A DNA stretch of 64,000 bases from the IMG/VR virus record IMGVR_UViG_3300009506_000005, positions 49,770-113,769 of that record; one strand, given 5' to 3'. Positions 49,157 through 59,191 of the stretch are shown here, piece after piece (positions within the stretch are counted from its first letter, which is position 1; each line of letters opens with the position of its first letter). Source of the DNA: a virus. Below the pieces are notes generated by a model. The model saw nothing but the letters and a program-made list of their open reading frames with translations. It was not told the DNA's origin and searched no databases. The position numbers were made by a program, and so were the translations under genes.

Positions 49157-50182
49157 ATGGCAGCGATCAAGTTCAGGTGGACGGTCAACGAGCTCGCGAA
49201 CGTCCTGACGAAATTCGATGTCCAGAAGGTCTACCGCAGCACGGCGGGACCCACGGGACCTTGGAACGAGATCACGACACCGGCAACACGGGTTCCGCTC
49301 GTGGCCGGCGTGGAGAGCTACCTCTACGACGACATGGCCGGGGACGCGTCCTACTACTATGCGAGCGCGTACTTCAACACGTCCACCCTGGAGGAGTCCA
49401 ACCTCTCCGATCCGATCCGCGGGGATCTGGTCGGCTACATCACCATCGAGGACGTGCGGGCGCAGGGCTTCACCGATCCTCCCTACTCGGATGCCCAGGT
49501 CATCGATGCCATCGAGACGGCGACGGCCATCATCGATACCGTGACGGGGAAGTGGTTTGAGCCACGGACGCGGACGTTCAAGCTCGATGGGAGGATAGAC
49601 GTGAGGGGCGTGGACCTCCTGCTCAAGATCCCGATCATCGCCGCGACGAAGCTGACCATCGATGACGAGGAGCAGAACCTGGAGGACTTCATCGTCTACA
49701 ACCGCCACCTGACGCAGGGGCTCTCCAACCCGGATGACAGGTACAACCCACATATCGCGTGGGATGATCACTACGCTCTGCTCCCCCCGTATCCCGTGCG
49801 CATCGGCTTCGGTGAGCCGTTCTTGACCGGGAGGCAGCTGATCGAGCTGGAAGGCATCTTCGGCTGGACCGAGCTCGGTGCCTCGGATCCCGTGGGAGAG
49901 ACAACGCCCGGCTCTCAGGTGCCTCTCTCGTATGGTGACACCCCGAAGTTGATCAAGCGCGCGGCGTTGATGCTGGTTGCCGACAACATCGAGCCCATCG
50001 CCGATGGTGGGACCATCGGGCCAAGCGGCCCGGTGACGAAGGAGAAGACGAGGGATCAAGAGGTGACTTTCGCGTCCGGGTCGAAGACAGCCACGGCGGC
50101 TGCCTACAGCCTGACTGGGAACGTCCGCGTTGACGCCATGCTCATGGCCTTCCAAGCGCCGCTTGGACTGGGGGCGGTATGA
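49157..50182 (+). CDS. Head-tail connector (gp6-like) with N-terminal beta domain
   Basis: The 341-residue protein starts MAAIKFRWTVNELAN (ATG 49157 after GAGGAG). Residues about 20-90 form an Ig/FN3-like domain (VQKVYRSTAGPTGPWNEI...SYYYASAYFN). Residues about 95 onward (ITIEDVRAQGFTDPPYSDAQVIDAIETATAIIDTVTGKWFEP) match head-tail adaptor proteins that bind below the portal. Confidence 0.7.
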   Translation: MAAIKFRWTVNELANVLTKFDVQKVYRSTAGPTGPWNEITTPATRVPLVAGVESYLYDDMAGDASYYYASAYFNTSTLEESNLSDPIRGDLVGYITIEDVRAQGFTDPPYSDAQVIDAIETATAIIDTVTGKWFEPRTRTFKLDGRIDVRGVDLLLKIPIIAATKLTIDDEEQNLEDFIVYNRHLTQGLSNPDDRYNPHIAWDDHYALLPPYPVRIGFGEPFLTGRQLIELEGIFGWTELGASDPVGETTPGSQVPLSYGDTPKLIKRAALMLVADNIEPIADGGTIGPSGPVTKEKTRDQEVTFASGSKTATAAAYSLTGNVRVDAMLMAFQAPLGLGAV

Positions 50183-50691
50183 CCTATAGGGGTAGGCTCA
50201 TCCAGGTATTCATGCTCATCGTGGAGCGCCTGGACACGGATGCGACGGGGACCAACCCTGGCCTGGGGTACGATGATGTCTTCGGAGCACCGAAGCTGGA
50301 GGATGACGGCAGCCAGCTCGGGGCGCCCTCGGAGAAGTTCCATCCCCAGGATAGCATCCCCTGCCAGGTCGACAGGAACGTGTGGGGCCAGGAGGAGATG
50401 AGCGGTGGTGGAGGTGAGCAGGCCACCGAGGCGGTCTTCACCCTGCACTTCAAGGACCTGGAGCGGCTCGGGCTCGTGCGCGCCGATGGTTCTCCGAGGT
50501 TCAGCATCGGAGACAAGATTGTGGAGCTGCGGCGGAAGTCCGGGGCGCTCGTGCGGTCTTGGGCAGACAAGCCGCTCTACGTGACGCAGGTTGAGGATGC
50601 AGGCATGGGCATCGACATCGGGGCACCGACCAGGAACCTGCTCTACCTCCATGCTCAGTTCCGGCGGAAGGGTGAGGCAGCCAGGCGATGA
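50179..50691 (+). CDS. Neck/head-closure-like protein
   Basis: The 170-residue protein lies directly after the connector. It has a beta-rich core (IPCQVDRNVWGQEEMS, then AVFTLHFKDLERLGLVRADGSPRFSIGDKI) resembling head-completion proteins. It starts in an ATGA overlap. The call rests mainly on position. Confidence 0.55.
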   Translation: MTYRGRLIQVFMLIVERLDTDATGTNPGLGYDDVFGAPKLEDDGSQLGAPSEKFHPQDSIPCQVDRNVWGQEEMSGGGGEQATEAVFTLHFKDLERLGLVRADGSPRFSIGDKIVELRRKSGALVRSWADKPLYVTQVEDAGMGIDIGAPTRNLLYLHAQFRRKGEAARR

Positions 50692-51323
50692 TGAAGGCCA
50701 TCCCATTCGGGTTCGTGGAGAACGGCGTGCGCATGACGAGCGCGGCGGCTGTCCTCGCGGCCGAGGCCAACATCGTCCTCGCGCAGGAGGCCGAGTTCCT
50801 CAAGGCCGGGATCCGCTCGGGTCTCCGTAGCCAGTCCCCAGGAGGCAGGAGGTTGACGCCGTTGGCGCAGGTCACCCTGGATTTGCGGACGGTTGGCGCC
50901 AGCGGGCGCTCCGGGAAGAAGAGGAAAAAGGCCGGGACGAAGGCCTTGATCTACAACGCGGACATGCTGAACTCCGTGAACGTCACGAAGGTGAAGAAGA
51001 GCGAGTTCTTCGTCGGCATCCATCGCAAGGAGCGGTCCACGTTCGGCGAGCGCCTGTACAACATCGCCATGATCCAGGAGGAGGGGAGCAAGCCCTACTC
51101 GATTCCAGTGACGGAGAGCCTGCACAGGTTTTTCATCTTCCTCAAGATCGAGGGGATCGTGTCCGGGATCCCGAGAGTGGGGAGCACGATCAAGCACCCG
51201 GGTCTCAAGGCGCGGCCGTTCCTCGTGCCGGCGTTCAACGAGTGGCAGAAGAAGTCCGAGAAGCGTTACGCGAATCGGATGCTGTCGAAGATGGGGCCCT
51301 ACGGCTTCCGGATGAGGGGTTAG
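50688..51323 (+). CDS. Tail completion protein (HK97 gp10-like)
   Basis: The 211-residue protein has an Ala-rich N-terminal helix, a basic loop (GRSGKKRKKAGTK) and the segment YNIAMIQEEGSKPYSIPVTESLHRF with GLKARPFLVPAFNEWQ. These match gp10-type neck/tail completion proteins (the RPFL.PA ending is typical). It stands between connector and tail genes. Confidence 0.65.
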   Translation: MMKAIPFGFVENGVRMTSAAAVLAAEANIVLAQEAEFLKAGIRSGLRSQSPGGRRLTPLAQVTLDLRTVGASGRSGKKRKKAGTKALIYNADMLNSVNVTKVKKSEFFVGIHRKERSTFGERLYNIAMIQEEGSKPYSIPVTESLHRFFIFLKIEGIVSGIPRVGSTIKHPGLKARPFLVPAFNEWQKKSEKRYANRMLSKMGPYGFRMRG

Positions 51324-51326
51324 GCC

Positions 51327-52298
51327 ATGGCCGTTCCAACGATTTCAGGTGTCGATCCAACGAGCGGGCCCACGAAGGGCACGAACGTGGTGAAGATCTC
51401 CGGCACGGGCTTCCGGCTTCCTCCCACGCCGCCACCTGGCCCGGTTGGTGGTGCAGCCCAGAGAACGGTCAGCGTCCAGTTTGATGGCCGGGAGTCCGAT
51501 TGGGCGCACGCCATCACCGACTCGCTGATCTACGCCCGTGTCCCGGAATGGAGGGGGCCTGCCGATGCGACGATGCCGGTCGCGCTCGATGTCCGCGTGG
51601 CGAACCTCGATGACTCCGGCGTGGAGATCCCTGGAGAGAACGTCACGGCGGCAGGCGCATACTCCGTGGACAGGCCGAAGCTCTCGGTGCAGACGGACTT
51701 CCAGAACGTGATCAGGGAGTTGATCGATCTCATCCGGCGGCATGTTGTCCCGAACGTTTGGCTCACTATCTCGGCGGAGTACGATGATACCTATGCCGAT
51801 GGCCTGGACATCCCGAAGCAGGCCGATCTTCCGGTAATCCACCTCGCAGGGCCAGCGACGCCAGAGAACCGCTTCTACTCCCTGAATCGCTTGGATCCGG
51901 AGGAAGACCCGGCGGATGCGGATGCGTGGATCCAGAAGAAAGAGCCCGTGACGGTGGACCTGGACTTCGAGATCATCGGGTGGGCGGACCATCCAGATCA
52001 CCTGTACGGCATGGGCCAGGCGCTCTCCCTGCTCTTCCGTGATCACAAGTGGCTCTACGTTCCGATAGACCCCAATGATCCGGCGCAGGGCGAGAAGCGA
52101 TATGAACTCGATCAGGGGAAGGACTTCGGGGGCCAGCCGGAGTACGACACCCCTCCAGCCGTTGACAACTTGCGGAACTTCCGCGCGTCTTGTACGATCC
52201 GGGGTGTAGATATAGACGAGCGGGACGGAATTATCATCCGGCGCGGTTGGAACGCATACGTCGATTCTGGCTACGTGCTCGACATTCAGTCGATTTAG
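51327..52298 (+). CDS. IPT/TIG-domain protein fused to tail-terminator-like domain
   Basis: The 323-residue protein opens with an IPT/TIG fold (PTISGVDPTSGPTKGTNVVKISGTGFR). From about residue 115 it has a second domain (FQNVIRELIDLIRRHV, then YGMGQALSLLFRDHKWLYV) of tail-terminator type. The fusion is unusual; terminators cap the tail tube before joining to the head. Confidence 0.6.
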   Translation: MAVPTISGVDPTSGPTKGTNVVKISGTGFRLPPTPPPGPVGGAAQRTVSVQFDGRESDWAHAITDSLIYARVPEWRGPADATMPVALDVRVANLDDSGVEIPGENVTAAGAYSVDRPKLSVQTDFQNVIRELIDLIRRHVVPNVWLTISAEYDDTYADGLDIPKQADLPVIHLAGPATPENRFYSLNRLDPEEDPADADAWIQKKEPVTVDLDFEIIGWADHPDHLYGMGQALSLLFRDHKWLYVPIDPNDPAQGEKRYELDQGKDFGGQPEYDTPPAVDNLRNFRASCTIRGVDIDERDGIIIRRGWNAYVDSGYVLDIQSI

Positions 52299-52316
52299 GC
52301 CGCAACGGAGGACTCG

Positions 52317-52733
52317 ATGAGCAAGGCAAAAGAACCCACCGTCAAGATCACCAACAAGACCAGGATGCCCCTTCCGCTTTCGTTCACGCACGCAGAGGTG
52401 TGCGGACCGATCGGACGGTGTATCTGCGACAGGATAGGGAAAGGCGGTACAATCCACCTCGCCGCCATGGAGAAGGGCAGAGAGGTCCATCCACGTCTTT
52501 TGTTCGCTCGCCAGTTCAAGGCAGCGGAGAAAAGCGGAGCGATCAGCGTGAATCGGGTGATGCCGAAGGCGACAGACAAGGACGCCAAGGCTGAGGAGCC
52601 CGACAAGGTGAAGCCAAGCGATAGCGAGGACGCGAGTGCCGAGGAGGCCGAAGAGGTGACCGAGGAGGTGACCGAGGAAGAGCCACAGGCCAGCGAGCCC
52701 GCAAAGAAGACCAAGGGCAAGAAGAAGAAGTAG
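52317..52733 (+). CDS. Small tail-region protein with acidic/basic tail
   Basis: The 138-residue protein has a domain of about 75 residues (LPLSFTHAEVCGPIGRCICDRIGKGGTIHLA), then a long acidic region and a Lys-rich end (KKTKGKKKK). It lies just before the sheath gene. Function unknown. Confidence 0.6.
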   Translation: MSKAKEPTVKITNKTRMPLPLSFTHAEVCGPIGRCICDRIGKGGTIHLAAMEKGREVHPRLLFARQFKAAEKSGAISVNRVMPKATDKDAKAEEPDKVKPSDSEDASAEEAEEVTEEVTEEEPQASEPAKKTKGKKKK

Positions 52734-52754
52734 TAAGTCCAAGGGAGGAAAACG

Positions 52755-54995
52755 ATGGCTTCAACCGAATTGCTGGCTTCCAAGATCGTCATTCTCGAAG
52801 AGGCGCCGCGCATCCCGGCGATCGCCCCGCAGCCCACCGCCGTCACCGGCGTCGTTGGGATCTGCGAGCGCGGACCCATCGGCGTCCCCACTCTCGTGAC
52901 CTCCCAGGAGGAGTACACGGAGATCTTCGGCGGGTACACGCTCAACAGCGGGCCCGCCATCGCCGCGCAGGGGTTCTTCCAGAACGGAGGCTCGTTCCTC
53001 TGGGTGGTGAGAACCTGTCACTACACGGATATCCTGGACCCGGACGCCTTCACCGCGACGAAGGGCGAGCGGATGCTCCAGACCGTTGGTGGCGCTGACT
53101 CCCCGGCGCAGGTGACGAGCACTCTGGCCGAGACCTATCAGCTCGCGCACAACGACACGCTCGATATCAGCGTGGACGGCGGGGGCCCGGCCACGGCGCA
53201 GTTCCAGGCGACGGCCGCACAGGCGATCTGCAACGGGCCGTTCCCGATCGCCCCTCTTCCCGCCGGCGTGAACATGACGCTCACGATCGGTGGCGTGGCG
53301 CACGTCGTCAACTCGGGGATCGGCGGCCAGACCACGGCCCTCGACATCTCGGATCTGATCAACCAACAGATCACCGGAGCATACGCCTTCGCGCTCGGTG
53401 CCCAGGTCTACATCATGACCGACAAGAAGGGCACTGGGCAGAGCATCACGGTGGCGGCCGGCGCCCCGGACATGGCGGCCCTCATCGCCCTCCCCACGGG
53501 AACCACGAGCGGCGGCGGGAACGTGGCCGACATCGATGCGGTGACGGGTGCGGAGGTCAAGACCAGGGTTGAGGCAGCGGTGGCCGGAACCGCGGTCACG
53601 GTCAACGGCAACGGGACGATCACGATCGCCACGGTGGCGGTTGGTCCCACGCACGACATCCAGGTGCAGGCGAGTTCCACGGCCGACACGAAGATCGGCC
53701 TGGACAACCTGCTCCACACGGGTGGAACGGCCACGCCGCAGGACACGCTCAAAGTGGAGGGCAAGACGGAGGGGTCGTACACCGACAACATCACGATCCT
53801 CATCGCCGATGCCACGAACGGCGAGGCGGACTCCTTCAACCTGTCCGTGATCGTCTCCGGGGTCGTGACCGAGGTCTACCCGAACATCACGATGGACAGC
53901 ACGAGCGCGTCCTACGCGGAGACGGTCATCAACCACGCGAGCCTGGGCAGCAACCTGATCAGCGTGGAGGACCAGAGCGCCACGGGGACGCTGGAGGAGC
54001 GGAAGCCGGCCAACGGGACGTCGGCGGCCCTGGCCGGTGGCGGTGATGGCCTGGCGGGCATCGTGGACATCGACTTCCTCGGGAGCGAGGCGGCGAAGAA
54101 CGGGATGTACGCGCTGGACCTGGTTCAGCAACTCGGCCTCCTGATCATCCCCGGGAAGACGGGGAACTCGATCGCGAACGGGATGCTGGACTACTGCGAG
54201 GGCCACAGGAACGGCGGGACGTTCGCCATACTCGACCCGCCTCCGCTGGCCACGGTGCCGACGGCGCAGGACATGGTGACCTACGTGGAGCTCACCACGG
54301 CGATCCTGGGCAAGTCCGAGTTCGGTGCCATCTACTGGCCGCAGATCCTGATCACCAACCCGAGCACCACGGTGTTCGGGGACGGAGAGACGATCCCCGT
54401 GCCGCCCTCGGGCCACATCGCGGGTGTCTACGCCCGGAACGACGCGAGGATCGGCGGGGTCTACGAGAACCCGGCAGGTGTCGAGCAGAACGCCGGCACC
54501 GTGCTCGGGTGCGTGGGCTTCGAGACGGACGAGGTCCTGGACGAGCGGAAGCGGGACCTCATCTACCCGAAGCGCATCAACCCCATCACCCAGCTCCCCG
54601 GGACGCCGCGCCACATCGACGGGTCGCGGACGCTCAAGTCCACGGGCAACTTCCCGTACATCGGCGAGCGCCGGGGCGTGATCTTCATCGAGCAGTCCTT
54701 GAAGAACGGGCTGGTCTGGGTGAAGCACCGCCCGAACAATAGGGTGCTCCGACAGCGGGTGCGGAGGTCGGTCACGGCCTTCCTCCTGCGACAGCTGGAC
54801 GTGGGGGCCTTCCGGTCCACGGTCCCGAGCGAGGCGTTCAGAGTGGACGTGAGCGATGCCCTGAACCCGCCTGCGGTGGAGTTCGCCGGGCAGCTCAAGA
54901 TCAGGATCGGCCTCGCCACGAACAAGCCGGCCGAGTTCGTGATCCTGCTCGTGACGCAGGACACGCGGGCCTTCGAGGAGAGCCTCGCCGCCTAG
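52755..54995 (+). CDS. Contractile tail sheath protein
   Basis: The 746-residue protein has a sheath-type N-terminus (TAVTGVVGICERGPIGVPTLVTSQEEYTEIFGGYT, GGSFLWVVRT) and C-terminus (INPITQLPGTPRHIDGSRTL, FPYIGERRGVIFIEQSLKNGLVW, RRSVTAFLLRQLDVGAF). An extra beta-rich region at about 120-400 includes two flagellar IN-motif-like units (172-246, 262-318). It proves a myovirus tail. SD GGGAGGAAAACG. Confidence 0.92.
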   Translation: MASTELLASKIVILEEAPRIPAIAPQPTAVTGVVGICERGPIGVPTLVTSQEEYTEIFGGYTLNSGPAIAAQGFFQNGGSFLWVVRTCHYTDILDPDAFTATKGERMLQTVGGADSPAQVTSTLAETYQLAHNDTLDISVDGGGPATAQFQATAAQAICNGPFPIAPLPAGVNMTLTIGGVAHVVNSGIGGQTTALDISDLINQQITGAYAFALGAQVYIMTDKKGTGQSITVAAGAPDMAALIALPTGTTSGGGNVADIDAVTGAEVKTRVEAAVAGTAVTVNGNGTITIATVAVGPTHDIQVQASSTADTKIGLDNLLHTGGTATPQDTLKVEGKTEGSYTDNITILIADATNGEADSFNLSVIVSGVVTEVYPNITMDSTSASYAETVINHASLGSNLISVEDQSATGTLEERKPANGTSAALAGGGDGLAGIVDIDFLGSEAAKNGMYALDLVQQLGLLIIPGKTGNSIANGMLDYCEGHRNGGTFAILDPPPLATVPTAQDMVTYVELTTAILGKSEFGAIYWPQILITNPSTTVFGDGETIPVPPSGHIAGVYARNDARIGGVYENPAGVEQNAGTVLGCVGFETDEVLDERKRDLIYPKRINPITQLPGTPRHIDGSRTLKSTGNFPYIGERRGVIFIEQSLKNGLVWVKHRPNNRVLRQRVRRSVTAFLLRQLDVGAFRSTVPSEAFRVDVSDALNPPAVEFAGQLKIRIGLATNKPAEFVILLVTQDTRAFEESLAA

Positions 54996-55021
54996 AGCGG
55001 TTGACGAAAAGGAGAAGAGGG

Positions 55022-55483
55022 ATGGTTACTCCCAGGACTTGGTGGAAGAAGTTCAAGTTCGTCGTGGAAATCGACGGCGTGGCGCGCGCGGCGTTCAACA
55101 AGTGCAGCGCGATCGAGCCGGAGGTGGCGGACGTGGCCTACTCCGAGGGTGGGGACATCCGTCCCTACCACTCCCCGGGCAACATGACGCAGCCCGAGGT
55201 GACGATGGAGCGCGGGGCCACGGACGATTTCGACCTCTACAACCTGTGGAAGAACACGATCGATGTGGCCACGGGCGAGGGGCTGAACGAGCCGGACCTG
55301 TACTTCGAGTGCGAGATCGTGCAGCTCGACAGGAACGGGGACGAGGTGGAGCGCTACCACCTGTACGACTGCTACGTCCGGAAGTTCTCCTCGGGGGACT
55401 GGGACAACGCGGCGGACGAGGTGAGGCTGGAGGTGGTGACCATCCAGCCGCGCTACGCGGAGCGCATCCCCACGGCCGCCTAG
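55022..55483 (+). CDS. Tail tube protein
   Basis: The 153-residue protein starts MVTPRTWWKKFKFVVEIDG (ATG 55022 after AAAGGAGAAG; an earlier in-frame start at 55001 is less likely). It shows the T4 gp19-like pattern: FKFVVEIDG, then YSEGGDIRPYHSPGNMTQPEVTMERGATDDFDLY, W, and DEVRLEVVTIQP. It polymerises inside the sheath. Confidence 0.88.
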   Translation: MVTPRTWWKKFKFVVEIDGVARAAFNKCSAIEPEVADVAYSEGGDIRPYHSPGNMTQPEVTMERGATDDFDLYNLWKNTIDVATGEGLNEPDLYFECEIVQLDRNGDEVERYHLYDCYVRKFSSGDWDNAADEVRLEVVTIQPRYAERIPTAA

Positions 55484-55528
55484 AGGCCGCGTAGACTCTC
55501 TTCGTGAGGGTCCGAGGTAAAGGTTCAA

Positions 55529-55557
55529 CGAGGGCGGCCACAGGATGGCCGCTCTCG
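55529..55557 (+). promoter_or_regulatory. Intergenic hairpin flanked by AGGTAAAG motifs
   Basis: CGAGGGCGGCC (55529-55539) pairs with GGCCGCTCTCG (55547-55557) with one G-U wobble and loop ACAGGAT. There is no T-run, so a processing or attenuation site is more likely than a terminator. AGGTAAAG flanks it at 55515 and 55565. Confidence 0.45.
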
Positions 55558-55592
55558 TTCGTCGAGGTAAAGGTAACAGAAAGGTCAAGATC

Positions 55593-56393
55593 ATGAGGCG
55601 TGAGATTTTCACATTGCCGTCCGGCGCGCAGCTCGAATTCCGAGGCACGACAGTAGCGGAAGAGGACGCGATGACCGCGCAGAAGAAGCGGGAGTTCCAG
55701 CACGTGAACGACCTGCTCTCCGCGTGTTGTCTCGGGGTCGTGGATCCTGGTCCGTACCCGAACCTACAGGCTGGAGACAAGCCGGACTGGGACAAGATGC
55801 TTGGCGGAGACAGGGGTGCGGCGTTCATTTACCTGCGCACCATCTCCTTCCGCGATGGCAAGGACTACGACTTCGACTGGAGCTGCCCCGCGTGCAAGAA
55901 GAGGCGCGAGTATCGGGTGGACCTGCTCTCGGAGTTCCCGGTGCAGCCACTCAGCGAGGAGAGCGCCGAGGCCTTCCGCGAGGGCCGCGGGTTCGAGATC
56001 GTCGTCGATGGGAAGAAGGTCACATACCGGCATGCCATCGGCAGCGATGCCGAGCGGTTCGAGCTCCTTTCCGAGCAGCACGAAGACCAGGCCTCTTCCG
56101 TCTCGCTCTACTGTCGGATCAAGAGTGTGGAGGGTTTGAAGCAGGGGGAGATCTTACCTTGGCTCCAGGGACTTTCCTCGGACGATGCAGAGGACCTGCG
56201 GGACGCCGTGGACGAGATGGACTGCGGGTTTGACCTGGACACGGAGATGAACTGCCGGTGTGGGTTCAACACCATGATCCAGCTCCCTTTTGTGATCGCC
56301 TTTTTCTTACCGGGTCGCAAGCGAAACAAGCGCAAAAAATCTCGCCGCTTAAAGCACTTGGCTTCGGCTCACTCGGAGAGGATGGAATCGTGA
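55593..56393 (+). CDS. Tail assembly chaperone / T4-type baseplate assembly protein
   Basis: The 266-residue protein starts MRREIFTLPSGAQLEFRGTTVAEEDAM (ATG 55593). The LPSG...FR..T..E start, the zinc-binding CPAC with later CRC, and the middle region resemble the T4 gp26-like assembly family found between tube and tape-measure genes. The last 30 residues are basic and follow the run CAAAAAAT, where a -1 shift would enter the next frame. Confidence 0.65.
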   Translation: MRREIFTLPSGAQLEFRGTTVAEEDAMTAQKKREFQHVNDLLSACCLGVVDPGPYPNLQAGDKPDWDKMLGGDRGAAFIYLRTISFRDGKDYDFDWSCPACKKRREYRVDLLSEFPVQPLSEESAEAFREGRGFEIVVDGKKVTYRHAIGSDAERFELLSEQHEDQASSVSLYCRIKSVEGLKQGEILPWLQGLSSDDAEDLRDAVDEMDCGFDLDTEMNCRCGFNTMIQLPFVIAFFLPGRKRNKRKKSRRLKHLASAHSERMES

Positions 56394-56554
56394 AGCTGAT
56401 CCACGAGCTGAACTGGATCCCCACCTTCGGAAGCGGCTGCATCTATCAGCCCTCCGAGGTCATGGCGATGCCAGTAGCTCGGTTGGAGCGGTTGATCGAC
56501 CTCATAATCGAGCAGCGCGAGGACGAGGCGCGGCAGCTGGCGAAGAAGAGGTAG
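56390..56554 (+). CDS. Second tail chaperone segment (separate start or -1 frameshift product)
   Basis: A 54-residue frame starts at GTG 56390, overlapping the previous stop as GTGA ([16 protein letters not shown], then [21 protein letters not shown]). The same frame is open back to 56258 and can be reached by a -1 shift at AAAAAA (56334-56339). It would then add about 70 residues to the chaperone, as in many tail chaperone pairs. Which route is used is unknown. Confidence 0.6.
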   Translation: MKLIHELNWIPTFGSGCIYQPSEVMAMPVARLERLIDLIIEQREDEARQLAKKR

Positions 56555-56557
56555 CTC

Positions 56558-59191
56558 ATGGCACTCGCCAACATGGGGGCTGGGTTCACGCTTGTTGCGA
56601 AGGATCTGGCGTCCCCCGTGTTGGGGCGCGTGGGCAACAACTTCATGCGCATGGGCAGCCGGGTGGAGAAGACCTCGGCTGGCATGGCGGCGGGGTTCCA
56701 GGCGATGGCCGTCGGGATGGGGGCGCTCAAGATCGGGACGGGGATCACGGGTGCTGTCGGTGCGGCGGCTGAGGCCGCAGGTGGATTCCAGCAAGGGATC
56801 GCGGCGATCGGTGTCATCTCCGGGGCCACCTCAGACGAGCTCAACCAGCTGCACGACGCGGCGATCAACGCGGCGCTTGGGACGAAGTTCTCGCCGGACG
56901 AGGCGGTGGAGGGCCTGACGAACCTGGCCACGGCCGGGCAGACGGCGCAGGAGCAGATGAGCACCCTCATCCCCGTGCTCGACCTGGCCACCGGGTCGCT
57001 GGGGCAGCTCGGACTTGGCGAGGCGTCAGCGGCCGTTGTCGGTACGCTCAAGGCGTTTGGCGAGGGCGCGGACCAGGCTGCGGTCACGACGGACAAGCTC
57101 CTCAAGATCACGCAGATGACCAACTTCCAGGCGCGCGACTTTGGTGTGGGGCTTTCTCGGGCAGCTACGTCAGCGGCCCTCTACAAGCAGAGCTTGGACG
57201 ATACCCTGATCGCCATGGGTCTGTTGCGGAACATGAACATCGAGGCGAGCGTGGCGTCCACCGGGCTGCGGGAATCATTCGCGCGCCTGGCGACGGACGA
57301 ACGCACCCAGCAACTCCTGGCGAAGAAGGGGGTCAAGGTCTTTGACGAGAGGACGAAGGCCGTGCGGCCCTTCCTCGATGTGATGGGGGACCTGGCGGTG
57401 AAGCTCAAGGACGCGAAGGATGCGGAGGCGTTCCTGACGACAACCCTTGGCTTCGGGCGCCGCGGCATGGCGGCGTTCAACGCCGTGGCCAACGCTCAGA
57501 AGACGATCATGGTCAACGGCCGCGAGGTGTCCCTCAAGGGTGCCCAGGCGATCGAGGCCATGCGGTTCGAGATCGCGAAATACGATACAGATCAGCAACG
57601 CGCGGAGGCGGCAACGAAACTCAGCACGGCCACGCTCCGTGAGTGGGGGAAGACGGCGAAGGGATCCAAGGGCGCCGCACTCGAATTCAGGGAGGCCCTA
57701 CTCGACACGGCGCAGGGGCAGAAGGAGCTGCTCCAGGGGTCGATAGAGACGCTCAAGACCGTGGTAGGCGAGGGAGCTCTGCCAATCATGAAGGTGATTC
57801 GCATGGCGCTGTTCAACGTGACGAGCGCGATCACCAATCTGCTCAACGCCATGCCCCCGTCCGTCCGCACCGCGATCCTCGGCGTGTTCGGGGCCATCGG
57901 AGGCATCGTCGCATCGGCCGGGGCCTTCCTCGTGTTGAAGGGCATCTTCGTGGTGCTCGGCCTGTCGATCACTGGCCTGGCGCTTTCGTTCTTGAAGCTG
58001 GCGCTTGTCATGGCGCCGATCACACTGCTCTTCGCCGGTCTTGCCGTCTCCGCTTTCGCCGCGTTCAAGGCGATCACCAAGGGCACCGGTCTCGCCGCTG
58101 ACTCCTGGTCAAACTTCGTGGACAAGGTGAAGCTCGGCTTCACGGCCATTACCGAGCTCTGGACCAGCGGCGCACTGTCATCGGAAACTACCAAGGAGCT
58201 GGAGAAGGTCGAGAACCAGGGTCTCATGCCGATCTTGGAGAGCTTCAATCGGTTCCTGAACAGGGCAGAGGCCTTCTGGGAGGGGTTGAAGGCTGGGTTC
58301 GACGTCGGCGTGGAGGGACTGACGGAACCCATGCGGGAACTGCGCCAGGCGGTGGCCGAGCTCTTCGGAAGAGATGGCGAGACGCTCACCGGACCCATCG
58401 GCGAGTGGAAGACGGCCGGCCAGGAGGTTGGTGCAACCCTCGGCGGCCTGGGGGAGATCATGCTTCGTGTCTTCACCGGGGCGATCAAGTTGATGACAGA
58501 GCTCAAGGGGCAGATGAAGGGGGTCTCTGCGGGTGATGTGGTGAGCGGGATTTTGAAGGTGGTCTCCGTCTTCACCACGCTCTGGAACGTGATCAAGTTC
58601 ATCAAGAACGCCGTGATGACAGTGATCGATCTAGTGGTCCTGAGCACGAACATCTGGGTGGAGATGTTCGGTTCCATCGTCCAGGGGGCAATGACAGCCT
58701 TCGGCGTGATCAAGAAGCTGGCCACGCTCGATTTCAGCGGTGCCATGGAGACGGCGAAGTCAGGCTTCCGCGGAATCGTCGAGTCCTTCAAGGGAGGCGG
58801 GATCCTGTCATCCGTCGAGCGTATCTCCACGCGCTTCGGTGGCCCGGACCTCGATGCGGTGCGTGGCGGCCTGGAGGGCGTCCAGGACTTCGCCGGGCCG
58901 ACGAAGTCCTCTGAGGAGATCCTGGGTGATACGGTGGCGAAGCTAGGGCGCCTCCGCAGGGAGCGCGAGGGAGTTCTGGAGGCGGCCGCAGCTCGTGGTG
59001 GGAGTGGCATGGACCCGGAGCTCATGCTGTCTGCTCTGGAGCGCATCGACAAGGGAATCGCCACGCTCTCCAAGAAGCGCGATGAGATCAAGGTGGAGGT
59101 CGATGGCGAGACGCTGTTCAACATCATGCAACAGCGAGATCGCGAGGGCCTGGAGCGGAGTATGGGGTCCGAGGCCCTGGAGGAGGTGTGA
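56558..59191 (+). CDS. Tail tape measure protein
   Basis: The 877-residue protein has a typical tape-measure N-terminus ([52 protein letters not shown]), helical throughout, with a hydrophobic stretch at about 435-500. Its length would set tail length. It follows the chaperone genes as expected. Confidence 0.9.
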   Translation: MALANMGAGFTLVAKDLASPVLGRVGNNFMRMGSRVEKTSAGMAAGFQAMAVGMGALKIGTGITGAVGAAAEAAGGFQQGIAAIGVISGATSDELNQLHDAAINAALGTKFSPDEAVEGLTNLATAGQTAQEQMSTLIPVLDLATGSLGQLGLGEASAAVVGTLKAFGEGADQAAVTTDKLLKITQMTNFQARDFGVGLSRAATSAALYKQSLDDTLIAMGLLRNMNIEASVASTGLRESFARLATDERTQQLLAKKGVKVFDERTKAVRPFLDVMGDLAVKLKDAKDAEAFLTTTLGFGRRGMAAFNAVANAQKTIMVNGREVSLKGAQAIEAMRFEIAKYDTDQQRAEAATKLSTATLREWGKTAKGSKGAALEFREALLDTAQGQKELLQGSIETLKTVVGEGALPIMKVIRMALFNVTSAITNLLNAMPPSVRTAILGVFGAIGGIVASAGAFLVLKGIFVVLGLSITGLALSFLKLALVMAPITLLFAGLAVSAFAAFKAITKGTGLAADSWSNFVDKVKLGFTAITELWTSGALSSETTKELEKVENQGLMPILESFNRFLNRAEAFWEGLKAGFDVGVEGLTEPMRELRQAVAELFGRDGETLTGPIGEWKTAGQEVGATLGGLGEIMLRVFTGAIKLMTELKGQMKGVSAGDVVSGILKVVSVFTTLWNVIKFIKNAVMTVIDLVVLSTNIWVEMFGSIVQGAMTAFGVIKKLATLDFSGAMETAKSGFRGIVESFKGGGILSSVERISTRFGGPDLDAVRGGLEGVQDFAGPTKSSEEILGDTVAKLGRLRREREGVLEAAAARGGSGMDPELMLSALERIDKGIATLSKKRDEIKVEVDGETLFNIMQQRDREGLERSMGSEALEEV

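Noticed and set aside
52761-54728. 655-residue antisense ORF under the sheath gene
   Set aside because: Long - strand frames arise from high-GC codon use opposite real genes; the product is Arg/His/Val-rich low-complexity and lacks motifs.
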